A stretch of DNA of 52,897 bases. Source: Flavobacteriaceae bacterium. GTDB lineage: Bacteria; Bacteroidota; Bacteroidia; Flavobacteriales; Flavobacteriaceae. The DNA lies in assembly GCA_947451475.1 (NCBI GenBank), contig CANFZC010000008.1:1-52897 (forward strand), given 5' to 3'. The translations under genes and the position numbers were made by a program. The number at the start of each line of letters is the position of its first letter. Within the stretch, counting starts at the first letter, position 1. A model generated the notes under the pieces. It saw nothing but the letters and a program-made list of their open reading frames with translations, was not told where the DNA came from and made no database searches. Positions 28,997 through 37,387 of the stretch are shown here, piece after piece.

Positions 28997-30227
28997 AAAT
29001 GGCCGTCTTCAAATCTTCGATAAAAGTAGTTAAATGTTCTACTTGTACATGATCCATGACCACAATTTTATACCATTTATTTGCTCCCGTATGGGTTTGA
29101 GGCACCAAATGATAAGCATTGGCAAGAGCTTCCGGTATAACTTCCGCTCTTATCGTAACGATGTTCATAAAGGGTTCACGGAAATAGTCAATTTTGAGCT
29201 CGTCCAGTTGTTTACACAAATACTGGGTGCGCATTTGCAATACACTCACTTTTTCAAACCACCCATTCGGTCCATAAGTAAATAAAATCATCCAAACCGC
29301 CACAGCATTAGCCCCACTTCGACTACCGCACAACGTTAAATCCATTCCTTCCACATAGGCCGCTTCCTTTGTAAGGACCTGCTCAATATATCCTTTTCTG
29401 CAAATAAAAACGCCCGTGCCATAAGGGGCTTGCAGCATTTTATGCGCATCAATCGTTATCGAACTTACCTTAGGATTACTAAAATTAATAACCGATTTTT
29501 CATTACTGAAAGGATAAACAAAGCCACCATAAGCTCCATCAATGTGCAACTTATACGCTAATTTATGCTGCTCCAATACCGTTGTATAACTATCAGGATT
29601 GTCGACAGAACCAAACATGGTCGTCCCCATATTGGCTACTACTATAAAATACTTTTTGCCGCCTTGCTTCGCTGCCATTAGAATGCCTTCAAAGACTTCT
29701 TTATCAATAGCTCTAGTAGTAAAATTTACCGGTATTTTTAACCAATCCAGTTGTAATAAATTAGAAGCTTTCGGAATGGAATAATGGGTGTCTTCCGAAG
29801 CGATTATCGCAATCTCATTCAAAGTGGCCTGACACTCATGTATAAAATAATTTCGAAACATCCAGATCGCCTGTATATTGGCCTCGGTTCCTCCCGGTGA
29901 AATATAACCGTCAAAAGTATTGGGTTCGGCTTTAAATATATCTACTGCAATAACATTGAGTACCTCCCTTTCTATTTCATGTGTCCCCGGAAAAGCCTTC
30001 TCTGAGGCTCCTACGGTATGACATCCAATGTTATTAGGGTTCGCAACATAGGTCTGTAATATAGGAGCTTCTTTTAAAAAAGGGGCATCATCATTAAAAA
30101 CCCTACTATCCAATTTCGACGCTGGATACCCTAAAGATACCGTAGTCGTAAAATTAATATTATCACTTAATGCCTTTTGAATCCGATCGTTGCGCTCCCC
30201 TTTTGGTATTTTTTTCCAATACTTCAT
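28989..30227 (-). CDS. PLP-dependent group II decarboxylase family protein
   Basis: 412 residues from the ATG at 30227 (MKYWKKIPKG). A longer frame opens at 30257, but the -7 element at 30242-30249 lies between, so the inner ATG is preferred. Hallmarks are ISPGGTEANIQA, an active-site His in EDTHYS, LHIDGAYGG with the PLP-pairing Asp, and the PLP lysine in TIDAHKMLQAPYG (K263 from this start). The family decarboxylates amino acids such as glutamate, aspartate or aromatic residues; the substrate cannot be read from the sequence. The next gene overlaps by 8 bases. Confidence 0.88.
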   Translation of the reverse strand: MKYWKKIPKGERNDRIQKALSDNINFTTTVSLGYPASKLDSRVFNDDAPFLKEAPILQTYVANPNNIGCHTVGASEKAFPGTHEIEREVLNVIAVDIFKAEPNTFDGYISPGGTEANIQAIWMFRNYFIHECQATLNEIAIIASEDTHYSIPKASNLLQLDWLKIPVNFTTRAIDKEVFEGILMAAKQGGKKYFIVVANMGTTMFGSVDNPDSYTTVLEQHKLAYKLHIDGAYGGFVYPFSNEKSVINFSNPKVSSITIDAHKMLQAPYGTGVFICRKGYIEQVLTKEAAYVEGMDLTLCGSRSGANAVAVWMILFTYGPNGWFEKVSVLQMRTQYLCKQLDELKIDYFREPFMNIVTIRAEVIPEALANAYHLVPQTHTGANKWYKIVVMDHVQVEHLTTFIEDLKTAIYV

Positions 30228-30241
30228 ACTGCTATTTTTGA

Positions 30242-30249
30242 CAAAACTA
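30242..30249 (-). promoter_or_regulatory. -7 promoter element (TAGTTTTG) of the decarboxylase-cyclo-ligase operon
   Basis: A minus-strand exact TAnnTTTG 14 bases before the ATG at 30227. It lies back to back with the uvrC promoter, so the 30242-30327 stretch serves both directions. Confidence 0.5.
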
Positions 30250-30297
30250 AGACTCATTTTTGCTAAAAAACATGATAATTGTTAGACTTTAGTGCTA

Positions 30298-30327
30298 TTG
30301 GATTTAGGCCAATTTCATTTAACTTTG
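30298..30327 (+). promoter_or_regulatory. Full -33/-7 promoter (TTG, 19 bp, TAACTTTG) of uvrC
   Basis: TTG at 30298-30300, a 19-bp spacer, and TAACTTTG at 30320-30327, matching the Bacteroidota consensus in both boxes. The uvrC ATG follows only 5 bases later. Confidence 0.7.
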
Positions 30328-30332
30328 TTTTC

Positions 30333-32132
30333 ATGGAAAACCCGTCTATTGCTTTACAATTACAAACCCTCCCCGATAGCCCAGGTGTTTATCAATACTA
30401 TGATAAAGATGGTAAAATTTTGTACGTAGGCAAAGCCAAAAACCTAAAGAAACGAGTACTTTCCTATTTCAACAAACTACACGACAATGCCAAAACAAAT
30501 GTTTTAGTAAAAAAAATAGTAGTGATTAAACACATCGTAGTCGCCACCGAAGCCGACGCGCTGTTACTTGAAAACAACCTCATCAAGAAACTGCAGCCTC
30601 GTTACAATGTAATGCTGAAAGATGATAAAACCTATCCCTGGATTTGTATAAAAAAAGAACCTTTCTCCCGCATATTCCCCACCAGAAGAATGGTTAAAGA
30701 CGGTTCAGAATATTTTGGCCCTTACACTAATTTCAAAACCGTAAACACGATTTTAGACTTAATAAAAGAACTATACCCGCTGCGCACTTGTAATTATGAC
30801 CTAAGTGAAGCCAACATCCAATCTGGTAAGTTTAAAGTATGCCTAGAATATCATATCGGCAATTGCAAAGGCCCCTGCGAAGGCCACGAACCTTTTGAAA
30901 ATTACCAAAAACAAGTAGACGCCATTAGAGAAATACTAAAAGGCAACTTCAAAGACAGTTTGCGTGAGTTCAAAAAACTAATGCACGATCTAGCCGCCAA
31001 CATGCACTTTGAAGACGCTCAAAAAATCAAGGAGAAAATTGAAGTACTAGAAAACTATCAATCACGATCCACTATACTTAATCCAAAAATATCCAACATC
31101 GACGTCTTTTCCATCGTTTCTGATGAAACCATGGCCTATGTTAACTTCCTCCAAATAGCCCACGGCGCCATCATTCGCTCTCATACCCTTGAACTTAAAA
31201 AGAAACTAGACGAAACCGATGAAGAACTGCTAGAACTTGCTGTCGTAGAATTAAGAGAGCGCTTTAATCTTACTACCAAAGAAATTATTTTGCCTTTCGA
31301 ACTAAACTTCGGTGATAAAATAAAAGTTACGGTACCCCAACTTGGAGATAAAAAACAAATTCTAGAGTTATCACAACGCAATGCCAAATACCAACGATTA
31401 GAACAGTTAAAACAAATTCAAATTGTTGACCCTGAACGACACACCAATCGCATCATGGCGCAAATGCAAAAGGATCTAAGGTTATCGGTTGAACCACGAC
31501 ACATCGAATGTTTTGATAATTCAAACATACAAGGAACCAACCCCGTTTCAGCTTGCGTAGTTTTTAAAGATGGTAAACCCAGTAAAAAAGACTACCGCCA
31601 TTTCAATATCAAAACCGTTGAAGGCCCCAATGATTTCGCTTCCATGGAAGAAGTCGTTTACCGCCGATATAAGCGACTTATAGAGGAAAACCAATCGCTT
31701 CCCCAGCTCATCATCATTGATGGCGGAAAAGGACAATTGTCATCCGCCTTAAAAAGCATTGATGATTTAGGTTTAAGGGGCAAAATCGCCATTATAGGTA
31801 TTGCCAAAAGACTAGAAGAATTATTCTATCCAGGAGATTCCATTCCCTTATACTTGGACAAGAAATCAGAAACCTTAAAAATAATTCAACACCTCCGAAA
31901 TGAAGCCCACCGATTTGGAATAACGCACCACCGCGATAAACGAAGCAAATCAGCACTCCAAACTTCGATAGAAACCATCCCAGGCATCGGCGAAAAAACA
32001 ATGCTAACCCTCATAAAACACTTTAAAAGTGTTAAAAGGTTAAAATTAGCCTCCGAAATAGAAATTTCTGAGGTTGTAGGTGCTTCTAAAGCCAAAAAAA
32101 TTTACGAATTTTACAACATCAGTAATTCCTAG
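30333..32132 (+). CDS. uvrC: Excinuclease ABC subunit C
   Basis: 599 residues from the ATG at 30333 (MENPSIALQLQTLPDSPGVY). The frame continues upstream to a TTG at 30279, but the promoter lies in that stretch. Domains: GIY-YIG nuclease (GVYQYYDKDGKILYVGKAKNL), a Cys cluster (CKGPCEGH region), UVR motif (about 200-235), RNase-H-like nuclease (LIIIDGGKGQLSSAL) and a C-terminal helix-hairpin-helix pair (IPGIGEKTMLTLI, EVVGASKAKKIYEF). It makes the two incisions in nucleotide excision repair with UvrAB. The patatin-like gene follows after 8 bases. Confidence 0.97.
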   Translation: MENPSIALQLQTLPDSPGVYQYYDKDGKILYVGKAKNLKKRVLSYFNKLHDNAKTNVLVKKIVVIKHIVVATEADALLLENNLIKKLQPRYNVMLKDDKTYPWICIKKEPFSRIFPTRRMVKDGSEYFGPYTNFKTVNTILDLIKELYPLRTCNYDLSEANIQSGKFKVCLEYHIGNCKGPCEGHEPFENYQKQVDAIREILKGNFKDSLREFKKLMHDLAANMHFEDAQKIKEKIEVLENYQSRSTILNPKISNIDVFSIVSDETMAYVNFLQIAHGAIIRSHTLELKKKLDETDEELLELAVVELRERFNLTTKEIILPFELNFGDKIKVTVPQLGDKKQILELSQRNAKYQRLEQLKQIQIVDPERHTNRIMAQMQKDLRLSVEPRHIECFDNSNIQGTNPVSACVVFKDGKPSKKDYRHFNIKTVEGPNDFASMEEVVYRRYKRLIEENQSLPQLIIIDGGKGQLSSALKSIDDLGLRGKIAIIGIAKRLEELFYPGDSIPLYLDKKSETLKIIQHLRNEAHRFGITHHRDKRSKSALQTSIETIPGIGEKTMLTLIKHFKSVKRLKLASEIEISEVVGASKAKKIYEFYNISNS

Positions 32133-32140
32133 CACCTTCA

Positions 32141-34354
32141 ATGAAAAAATATATTAGTGTCCTTCTCTGTTTGTTTTTACTTCAGATGGTTGAAGCGCAA
32201 GATACTATTCCTAAGAAAAGACTAAAAATAGGCTTAGTGCTTAGTGGTGGGGGCGCTAAAGGCTTTGCGCACATTGGCGTCTTAAAAGCATTAGAAAAAG
32301 CAGGCATTAAAATTGATTACATCGGCGGTACCAGTATGGGAGCAGTAGTAGGCGGTCTTTATGCCTCAGGATATAATGCCTCCCAAATTGACTCCATTTT
32401 TTACAATACCAACTTTGATGAATTGCTTCAGGATTATATTCCCAGATCTTCCAAAAGCTTTTACGAAAAGCGAAACGATGAAATGTACGCGCTTTCATTG
32501 CCCTTTAATAAACTAAAAATTGGCATCCCTATTTCTCTTTCAAAAGGAATGTACAATTATAATTTATTATCAAAACTAACACACAAAGTCAGAAACATTA
32601 CCGATTTTAACAAACTCCCCATACCCTTTTTATGTGTGGCAACCGATATTGAAAAAGGAGAGCCCGTCGTTTTAAAGAATGGTTATTTAGCGCAAGCAAT
32701 GCTTGCAAGTTCCGCGTTTCCTTCCTTGTTCTCTCCCGTTGAAATTGATGGAAAATTGTTAATTGATGGCGGGGTCGTAAATAATTATCCCGCGGAAGAA
32801 GTCAGAAAAATGGGAGCCGACATCATTATTGGGGTAGATGTACAAGACGATCTAAAAGACCGAAAATCACTAAAAGATGCTACTAGAATCTTAGTCCAAA
32901 TAACCAATTTGGACATGATTAAAAAGATGAAGGAGAAGATAAAAATCACCGACATATACATCAAACCTGATATTTCTAATTATGGAGTCATTTCATTTGA
33001 TGAAGGGCAGGAGATTATTAAGAAGGGAGAAGAAGCTGCTATGCTACAAATAGAGGCTATTAACAAACTAGCCGACCCTTCTCAACCCTACATACTAAAC
33101 AATTTCAAAGTTCAAAAAGATACTCTGCAAATAAAAAGTATCGATATCAATAAATTAGACAATTATACTCGCGCCTATATTATTGGCAAACTTCAATTTA
33201 AAAATGATTCTAAAATCACGTATGAAAATCTAAAAACCGGAATTAATAACATCAATGCTACGCAAAACTTCAGCAGAATCAGTTATATCATTGAAGAAGG
33301 AAAAGAAGGAGATATCCTTAGGTTAAACCTAACTGAAAACCCAATTAAGACCTTCTTGAAATTCGGACTGCATTACGATGGCTTATACAAAAGTGCCATT
33401 TTAGCTAACATAACACAGAAAAAAATACTTTTCAAAAACGATGTGGCTTCTTTTGATTTAGGCCTTGGAGATAACATTAGATACAATTTCGACTATTATA
33501 TAGACAACGGTTTTTATTGGAGTTTCGGAATAAAATCGCGATACAATACTTTCAATAGAAATGTTTCCTCTGATTTTAAAAATGGAGAATTACTAACCCA
33601 ATTGGGACTGAATAGTATCAATATTGATTTTTCTGATTTGACGAATCAAGCCTATTTACAAACCGTATTCATTCAAAAATTCTTAATAGGAGTTGGTATT
33701 GAATACAAACACTTAAATATAAAATCAGAAAACCTAGGAACTGTTTCCCAAACATTTGAAAATAGCGATTATGGAAACGTTTTTGGTTACTTGAAATTCG
33801 ACTCTTTTGACAATAAGTTATTTCCAAAAAAGGGGTGGCTGTTCAGTGGAGACATTCAATCTTTTCTGTACTCCTCTAATTACACCAATGATTTTCACCG
33901 TTTTTCCATTGCGAAAGGTGAAATAGGATTTGTGAAATCATTCCATAAAAAAGTAACTTTAAAAGTGCAATCAGAAGCCGGAATTACTTTTGGTAGCGAT
34001 AGTGTGCATTTTTTCGATTTTGTATTGGGAGGTTATGGTTTTAATGCTATCAATAATGTAAAACATTTTTATGGATACGACTTTTTAAGTATTTCTGCCG
34101 ATAGTTACATCAAATCTTGCTTCACACTCGATTATGAGATTTACAAAAAAAACCATATTAATTTTGCCGCCAATTATGCCAATTTAGAAGATGATTTATT
34201 CAAGAATGGCAATTGGCTTACCAAACCAAAATACAATGGCTACGCTATTGGATATGCCTTAGAATCGGCTGTGGGACCCATTGAGGTCAAATATACTTGG
34301 TCACCTGAATTGAACAAAGGCTACACTTTTTTCAGTGTGGGATTCTGGTTCTAA
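32141..34354 (+). CDS. Patatin-like phospholipase fused to an Omp85-type barrel
   Basis: 737 residues with a signal peptide (MKKYISVLLCLFLLQMVEAQ). The patatin domain (about 28-230) has the oxyanion loop SGGGAKG, nucleophile GTSMG (S65) and catalytic DGG (D209). A POTRA-like segment (about 310-385) is followed by a C-terminal barrel of the bacterial surface antigen type (about 390-737, strands such as FLKFGLHYDGLYKSAIL, and ending in FFSVGFWF with a terminal aromatic). The layout resembles type Vd autotransporters such as PlpD, although release of the passenger is unproven. It sits 8 bases after uvrC, probably cotranscribed. Confidence 0.92.
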   Translation: MKKYISVLLCLFLLQMVEAQDTIPKKRLKIGLVLSGGGAKGFAHIGVLKALEKAGIKIDYIGGTSMGAVVGGLYASGYNASQIDSIFYNTNFDELLQDYIPRSSKSFYEKRNDEMYALSLPFNKLKIGIPISLSKGMYNYNLLSKLTHKVRNITDFNKLPIPFLCVATDIEKGEPVVLKNGYLAQAMLASSAFPSLFSPVEIDGKLLIDGGVVNNYPAEEVRKMGADIIIGVDVQDDLKDRKSLKDATRILVQITNLDMIKKMKEKIKITDIYIKPDISNYGVISFDEGQEIIKKGEEAAMLQIEAINKLADPSQPYILNNFKVQKDTLQIKSIDINKLDNYTRAYIIGKLQFKNDSKITYENLKTGINNINATQNFSRISYIIEEGKEGDILRLNLTENPIKTFLKFGLHYDGLYKSAILANITQKKILFKNDVASFDLGLGDNIRYNFDYYIDNGFYWSFGIKSRYNTFNRNVSSDFKNGELLTQLGLNSINIDFSDLTNQAYLQTVFIQKFLIGVGIEYKHLNIKSENLGTVSQTFENSDYGNVFGYLKFDSFDNKLFPKKGWLFSGDIQSFLYSSNYTNDFHRFSIAKGEIGFVKSFHKKVTLKVQSEAGITFGSDSVHFFDFVLGGYGFNAINNVKHFYGYDFLSISADSYIKSCFTLDYEIYKKNHINFAANYANLEDDLFKNGNWLTKPKYNGYAIGYALESAVGPIEVKYTWSPELNKGYTFFSVGFWF

Positions 34355-34384
34355 GTTTGAAATCCAACCCCATAATTTTTTTGT

Positions 34385-34413
34385 TTGATTTGTTTCATAA
34401 AAAACTATATTTG
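34385..34413 (+). promoter_or_regulatory. Full -33/-7 promoter (TTG, 18 bp, TATATTTG) of the permease gene
   Basis: TTG at 34385-34387, an 18-bp spacer and TATATTTG at 34406-34413, 27 bases before the ATG at 34440. An alternative TTG at 34381 gives a 22-bp spacer. Confidence 0.7.
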
Positions 34414-34439
34414 AAAATCTATTAACTAAACCAACTTTT

Positions 34440-35912
34440 ATGTCAATTTGGAAAAGAAAACCTATGGCGCAACTTCTAGCAGAAGCGTCAGAATCTGAGA
34501 AAGGATTAAAAAGAACTTTAACCGCATGGTCTTTAGTTGCCTTAGGAATAGGCGCCATTATTGGTGCCGGACTTTTTGTTAGAACAGCCACTGCCGCTGC
34601 ACAAAACGCAGGCCCATCCGTTACTATTGGCTTTATTGTTGCCGCTATTGGTTGTGCTTTAGCAGGATTATGCTATGCCGAATTATCATCCTCTATTCCA
34701 ATTTCAGGTAGTGCCTATACATATACCTACGCGACCATGGGAGAACTTCTCGCTTGGATCATTGGATGGGATTTAATATTAGAATATGCTGTAGGAGCAG
34801 CAACCGTAGGGATTGCCTGGAGTGAGTACCTCAATAATTTACTGGTCAAGGTCCTCCATGTAAGTCCCATTCCTTACGAATGGTGTCACTCACCATTCCA
34901 ACATTCTGCAGAAGGAGTAAACGGAATTATAAATATTCCAGCTTTCTTTATTGTGGCAGTCATTAGTTTACTTTTAATCAAAGGCACGCAAGAATCCGCA
35001 TTTGTAAATGGAATTATTGTAGTAGCCAAAGTATCGATTGTCGTAATGATTATCATTTTTGGATGGCACTTTATCAATCCTGTTAATCATACCCCATATG
35101 TTCCGGCACCATCTACTTATACAGACGACCAAGGTATCGGACATAGCTATGGAGGCATCATGGGAATACTAGGTGCCGCAGGTACCGTATTCTTTGCTTT
35201 CATCGGTTTTGATGCTGTCAGTACTGCTGCACAAGAAACAAAAAACCCAAAACGAGATATGCCAATTGGAATCTTAGGTTCCTTAGCCATCTGCACCGTA
35301 TTATATATTCTTTTTGCACACGTTTTAACCGGTGTAGCTACAGTGGAAGATTTCAGAACGGGTGGTAAAGAAGCATCCGTTGCCTTTGCTATTCAAAAAT
35401 ACATGATCGGTTATGAATGGCTAGCGCAGTTTGTGACAGTAGCGATCTTAGCCGGATTCTCTTCCGTAATATTAGTGATGTTATTAGGACAGTCAAGAGT
35501 ATTCTATTCTATGGGAAATGATGGTTTATTACCTAAAGCGTTCAGCGAAGTACATCCAAAATACAAAACTCCCTATAAAGCAAACTTAGCAATATTAGTA
35601 ATTGTTGGAGCGTTTGCCGCTTTCATCCCAGGTGATATCGTAGGAGACATGACCAGTATCGGAACGTTATTCGCATTTATTTTAGTGTGTATTTCTGTAA
35701 TAGTATTAAGAAAAACAGAGCCAGATATGAAACGTGAATTCAAAACTCCTTTTGTTCCGGTCGTACCAATATTAGGAATTTTGGTTTGTCTTGCCATGAT
35801 TTTTGGCTTAGGATGGACCAATTGGCTTAGACTGATTGGTTGGTTAGCCTTAGGTTTATTGGTCTACTTTACCTATAGTAAGAAAAGAAGTAAATTAAAT
35901 AATCCTAAATAA
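34440..35912 (+). CDS. APC superfamily amino acid permease (cationic amino acid transporter type)
   Basis: 490 residues with about 12 hydrophobic segments. The N-terminal signature GIGAIIGAGLFVRT (TM1 substrate motif G-S/A-G-like), CYAELSSSIPISGSAYTYTYA in TM3 and AFIGFDAVSTAAQETKNPKRDMPIGI are typical of the APC family, closest to the CAT/YfnA branch. It should import amino acids by proton symport or exchange. Substrate identity cannot be assigned from sequence. It is monocistronic, with a terminator. Confidence 0.92.
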   Translation: MSIWKRKPMAQLLAEASESEKGLKRTLTAWSLVALGIGAIIGAGLFVRTATAAAQNAGPSVTIGFIVAAIGCALAGLCYAELSSSIPISGSAYTYTYATMGELLAWIIGWDLILEYAVGAATVGIAWSEYLNNLLVKVLHVSPIPYEWCHSPFQHSAEGVNGIINIPAFFIVAVISLLLIKGTQESAFVNGIIVVAKVSIVVMIIIFGWHFINPVNHTPYVPAPSTYTDDQGIGHSYGGIMGILGAAGTVFFAFIGFDAVSTAAQETKNPKRDMPIGILGSLAICTVLYILFAHVLTGVATVEDFRTGGKEASVAFAIQKYMIGYEWLAQFVTVAILAGFSSVILVMLLGQSRVFYSMGNDGLLPKAFSEVHPKYKTPYKANLAILVIVGAFAAFIPGDIVGDMTSIGTLFAFILVCISVIVLRKTEPDMKREFKTPFVPVVPILGILVCLAMIFGLGWTNWLRLIGWLALGLLVYFTYSKKRSKLNNPK

Positions 35913-35932
35913 TTTTGTCACACAAATAAAGT

Positions 35933-35970
35933 AAGGATTAAAGGGTTTTGATACTCTTTAATCCTTTTTG
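35933..35970 (+). terminator. Terminator of the permease gene
   Basis: An 11-bp stem AAGGATTAAAG (35933-35943) with CTTTAATCCTT (35956-35966), a 12-nt loop, and Ts. Confidence 0.85.
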
Positions 35971-36018
35971 CTTTTTAGAAAAATTGACAATTATCATTTT
36001 TCGAGATTATATTTTTCC

Positions 36019-36026
36019 GATATTTG
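36019..36026 (+). promoter_or_regulatory. Possible -7 element (GATATTTG) upstream of hmgA
   Basis: A 7/8 match to TAnnTTTG. If used, transcription would start near 36030 and hmgA would have a leader near 148 nt. Confidence 0.35.
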
Positions 36027-36031
36027 TGAAT

Positions 36032-36094
36032 ATGAAAAATTGGGATAACCTATTAGCACACTTAAAATTCCTCATCAAGAGAAATCCGGAGTGA
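36032..36094 (+). CDS. Possible 20-codon leader ORF before hmgA
   Basis: ATG to TGA encoding MKNWDNLLAHLKFLIKRNPE. It begins 5 bases after a -7-like element and ends 83 bases before hmgA. It has one Phe and no Tyr, so a classical tyrosine attenuator is unlikely. I do not recognise the peptide; it may be chance. Confidence 0.25.
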   Translation: MKNWDNLLAHLKFLIKRNPE

Positions 36095-36123
36095 GATTAC
36101 TTTCTTTTATTGGAATAATTATC

Positions 36124-36169
36124 AATTTGAATTCATTTTCAAATTATCTCATTTTTAAATTTTCAAATT
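36124..36169. promoter_or_regulatory. Operator-like repeats in front of hmgA
   Basis: AATTTGAA (36124-36131) and TTCAAATT (36138-36145) form a perfect inverted repeat with a 6-base gap; TTCAAATT recurs at 36162-36169, 8 bases before the hmgA ATG. This is typical of a dimeric repressor/activator site, but the AT-rich content leaves room for chance. Confidence 0.4.
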
Positions 36170-36177
36170 AAAAGAAC

Positions 36178-37335
36178 ATGCCATTATATCATAAACTAGG
36201 AAACATTCCTCCCAAAAGACACACCATTTTTCGCAAACCAAACGGAGATTTGTATTACGAACAATTATTCGGTACTGTAGGCTTTGACGGAATGTCAACA
36301 AACTCCTATCACGAACATAGGCCAACACAAGTAAAAGAAATTAGGAATCAATATAGTGTTGCTCCTATAATTGCTAAAGCCAATAATATTCAATCCTATC
36401 GACTACGTGGATTTGAAGTTACTCCAGAAAACGATTACCTAGAAAGCCGCAAAATTGTATTAACCAATACAGATTGCCATATTGCACTAGCCGCACCTAA
36501 ACAATCCACCAAAGATTACTTCTATAAAAACACTGATTCTGATGAACTCCTTTTCATCCATAAAGGAACAGGTAAACTTAGAACTATGTTAGGGAATCTT
36601 GATTTTAAATATGGAGATTACTTATTAATTCCACGTGGTATCATTTATAAAATAGATTTTGACACAGAGGACAATCGTTTGTTCATAGTAGAGTCTCACA
36701 GACCTATTTACACTCCAAAACGGTACCGAAACTGGTTTGGACAATTACTAGAACATTCACCTTTTTGTGAACGTGACATCCGCAGACCTCATGAATTAGA
36801 AACCTATAATGAAAAAGGAGAGTTTGTCATCAAAGTAAAAAAGAAAGACGAAATCTTTGATATTGTCTACGCTACGCATCCCTTCGATGTGATTGGCTAT
36901 GACGGATATAATTATCCATATGCGTTTTCTATTCATGATTTTGAGCCAATTACGGGGCGCATTCACCAGCCACCTCCTGTGCATCAAACTTTTGAAAGTG
37001 ATGCTTTTGTGGTATGCTCATTTGTTCCTCGTTTATATGATTACCATCCTGAAGCGATTCCTGCCCCCTATAACCACAGCAATATTGATTCTGATGAAGT
37101 ATTGTATTATGTTGACGGTGACTTTATGAGCAGAAACGATATTGAAGCAGGCCACATTTCTTTACATCCTGCCGGAATCCCTCATGGTCCACACCCCGGC
37201 GCTGCAGAAAGAAGTATTGGCAAAAAAGACACACAAGAATTGGCCGTAATGGTTGATACTTTCAAACCTTTAATGGTTACTGAAGACGCTTTAAAAATAT
37301 CCGATGACACCTATTTCCAATCTTGGTTAGAATAA
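36178..37335 (+). CDS. hmgA: Homogentisate 1,2-dioxygenase
   Basis: 385 residues of the cupin-fold HGD family. Conserved blocks are HIHQPPPVHQTF-like RIHQPPPVHQTFES (261-274), APYNHSNIDSDEVLYY (296-311) and the late HPAGIPHGPHPG (330-341); likely iron ligands are H300, E307 and H336 (assignment inferred). It opens the aromatic ring of homogentisate to maleylacetoacetate with O2. It precedes 4-hydroxyphenylpyruvate dioxygenase by 52 bases, so two consecutive steps of Tyr/Phe breakdown are encoded together. Fumarylacetoacetase and the isomerase are not in the window. Confidence 0.95.
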   Translation: MPLYHKLGNIPPKRHTIFRKPNGDLYYEQLFGTVGFDGMSTNSYHEHRPTQVKEIRNQYSVAPIIAKANNIQSYRLRGFEVTPENDYLESRKIVLTNTDCHIALAAPKQSTKDYFYKNTDSDELLFIHKGTGKLRTMLGNLDFKYGDYLLIPRGIIYKIDFDTEDNRLFIVESHRPIYTPKRYRNWFGQLLEHSPFCERDIRRPHELETYNEKGEFVIKVKKKDEIFDIVYATHPFDVIGYDGYNYPYAFSIHDFEPITGRIHQPPPVHQTFESDAFVVCSFVPRLYDYHPEAIPAPYNHSNIDSDEVLYYVDGDFMSRNDIEAGHISLHPAGIPHGPHPGAAERSIGKKDTQELAVMVDTFKPLMVTEDALKISDDTYFQSWLE

Positions 37336-37387
37336 AAAATTAAACACAACTTTTGGTAATTTATTACCTTTTAAAATAGCATTTATT

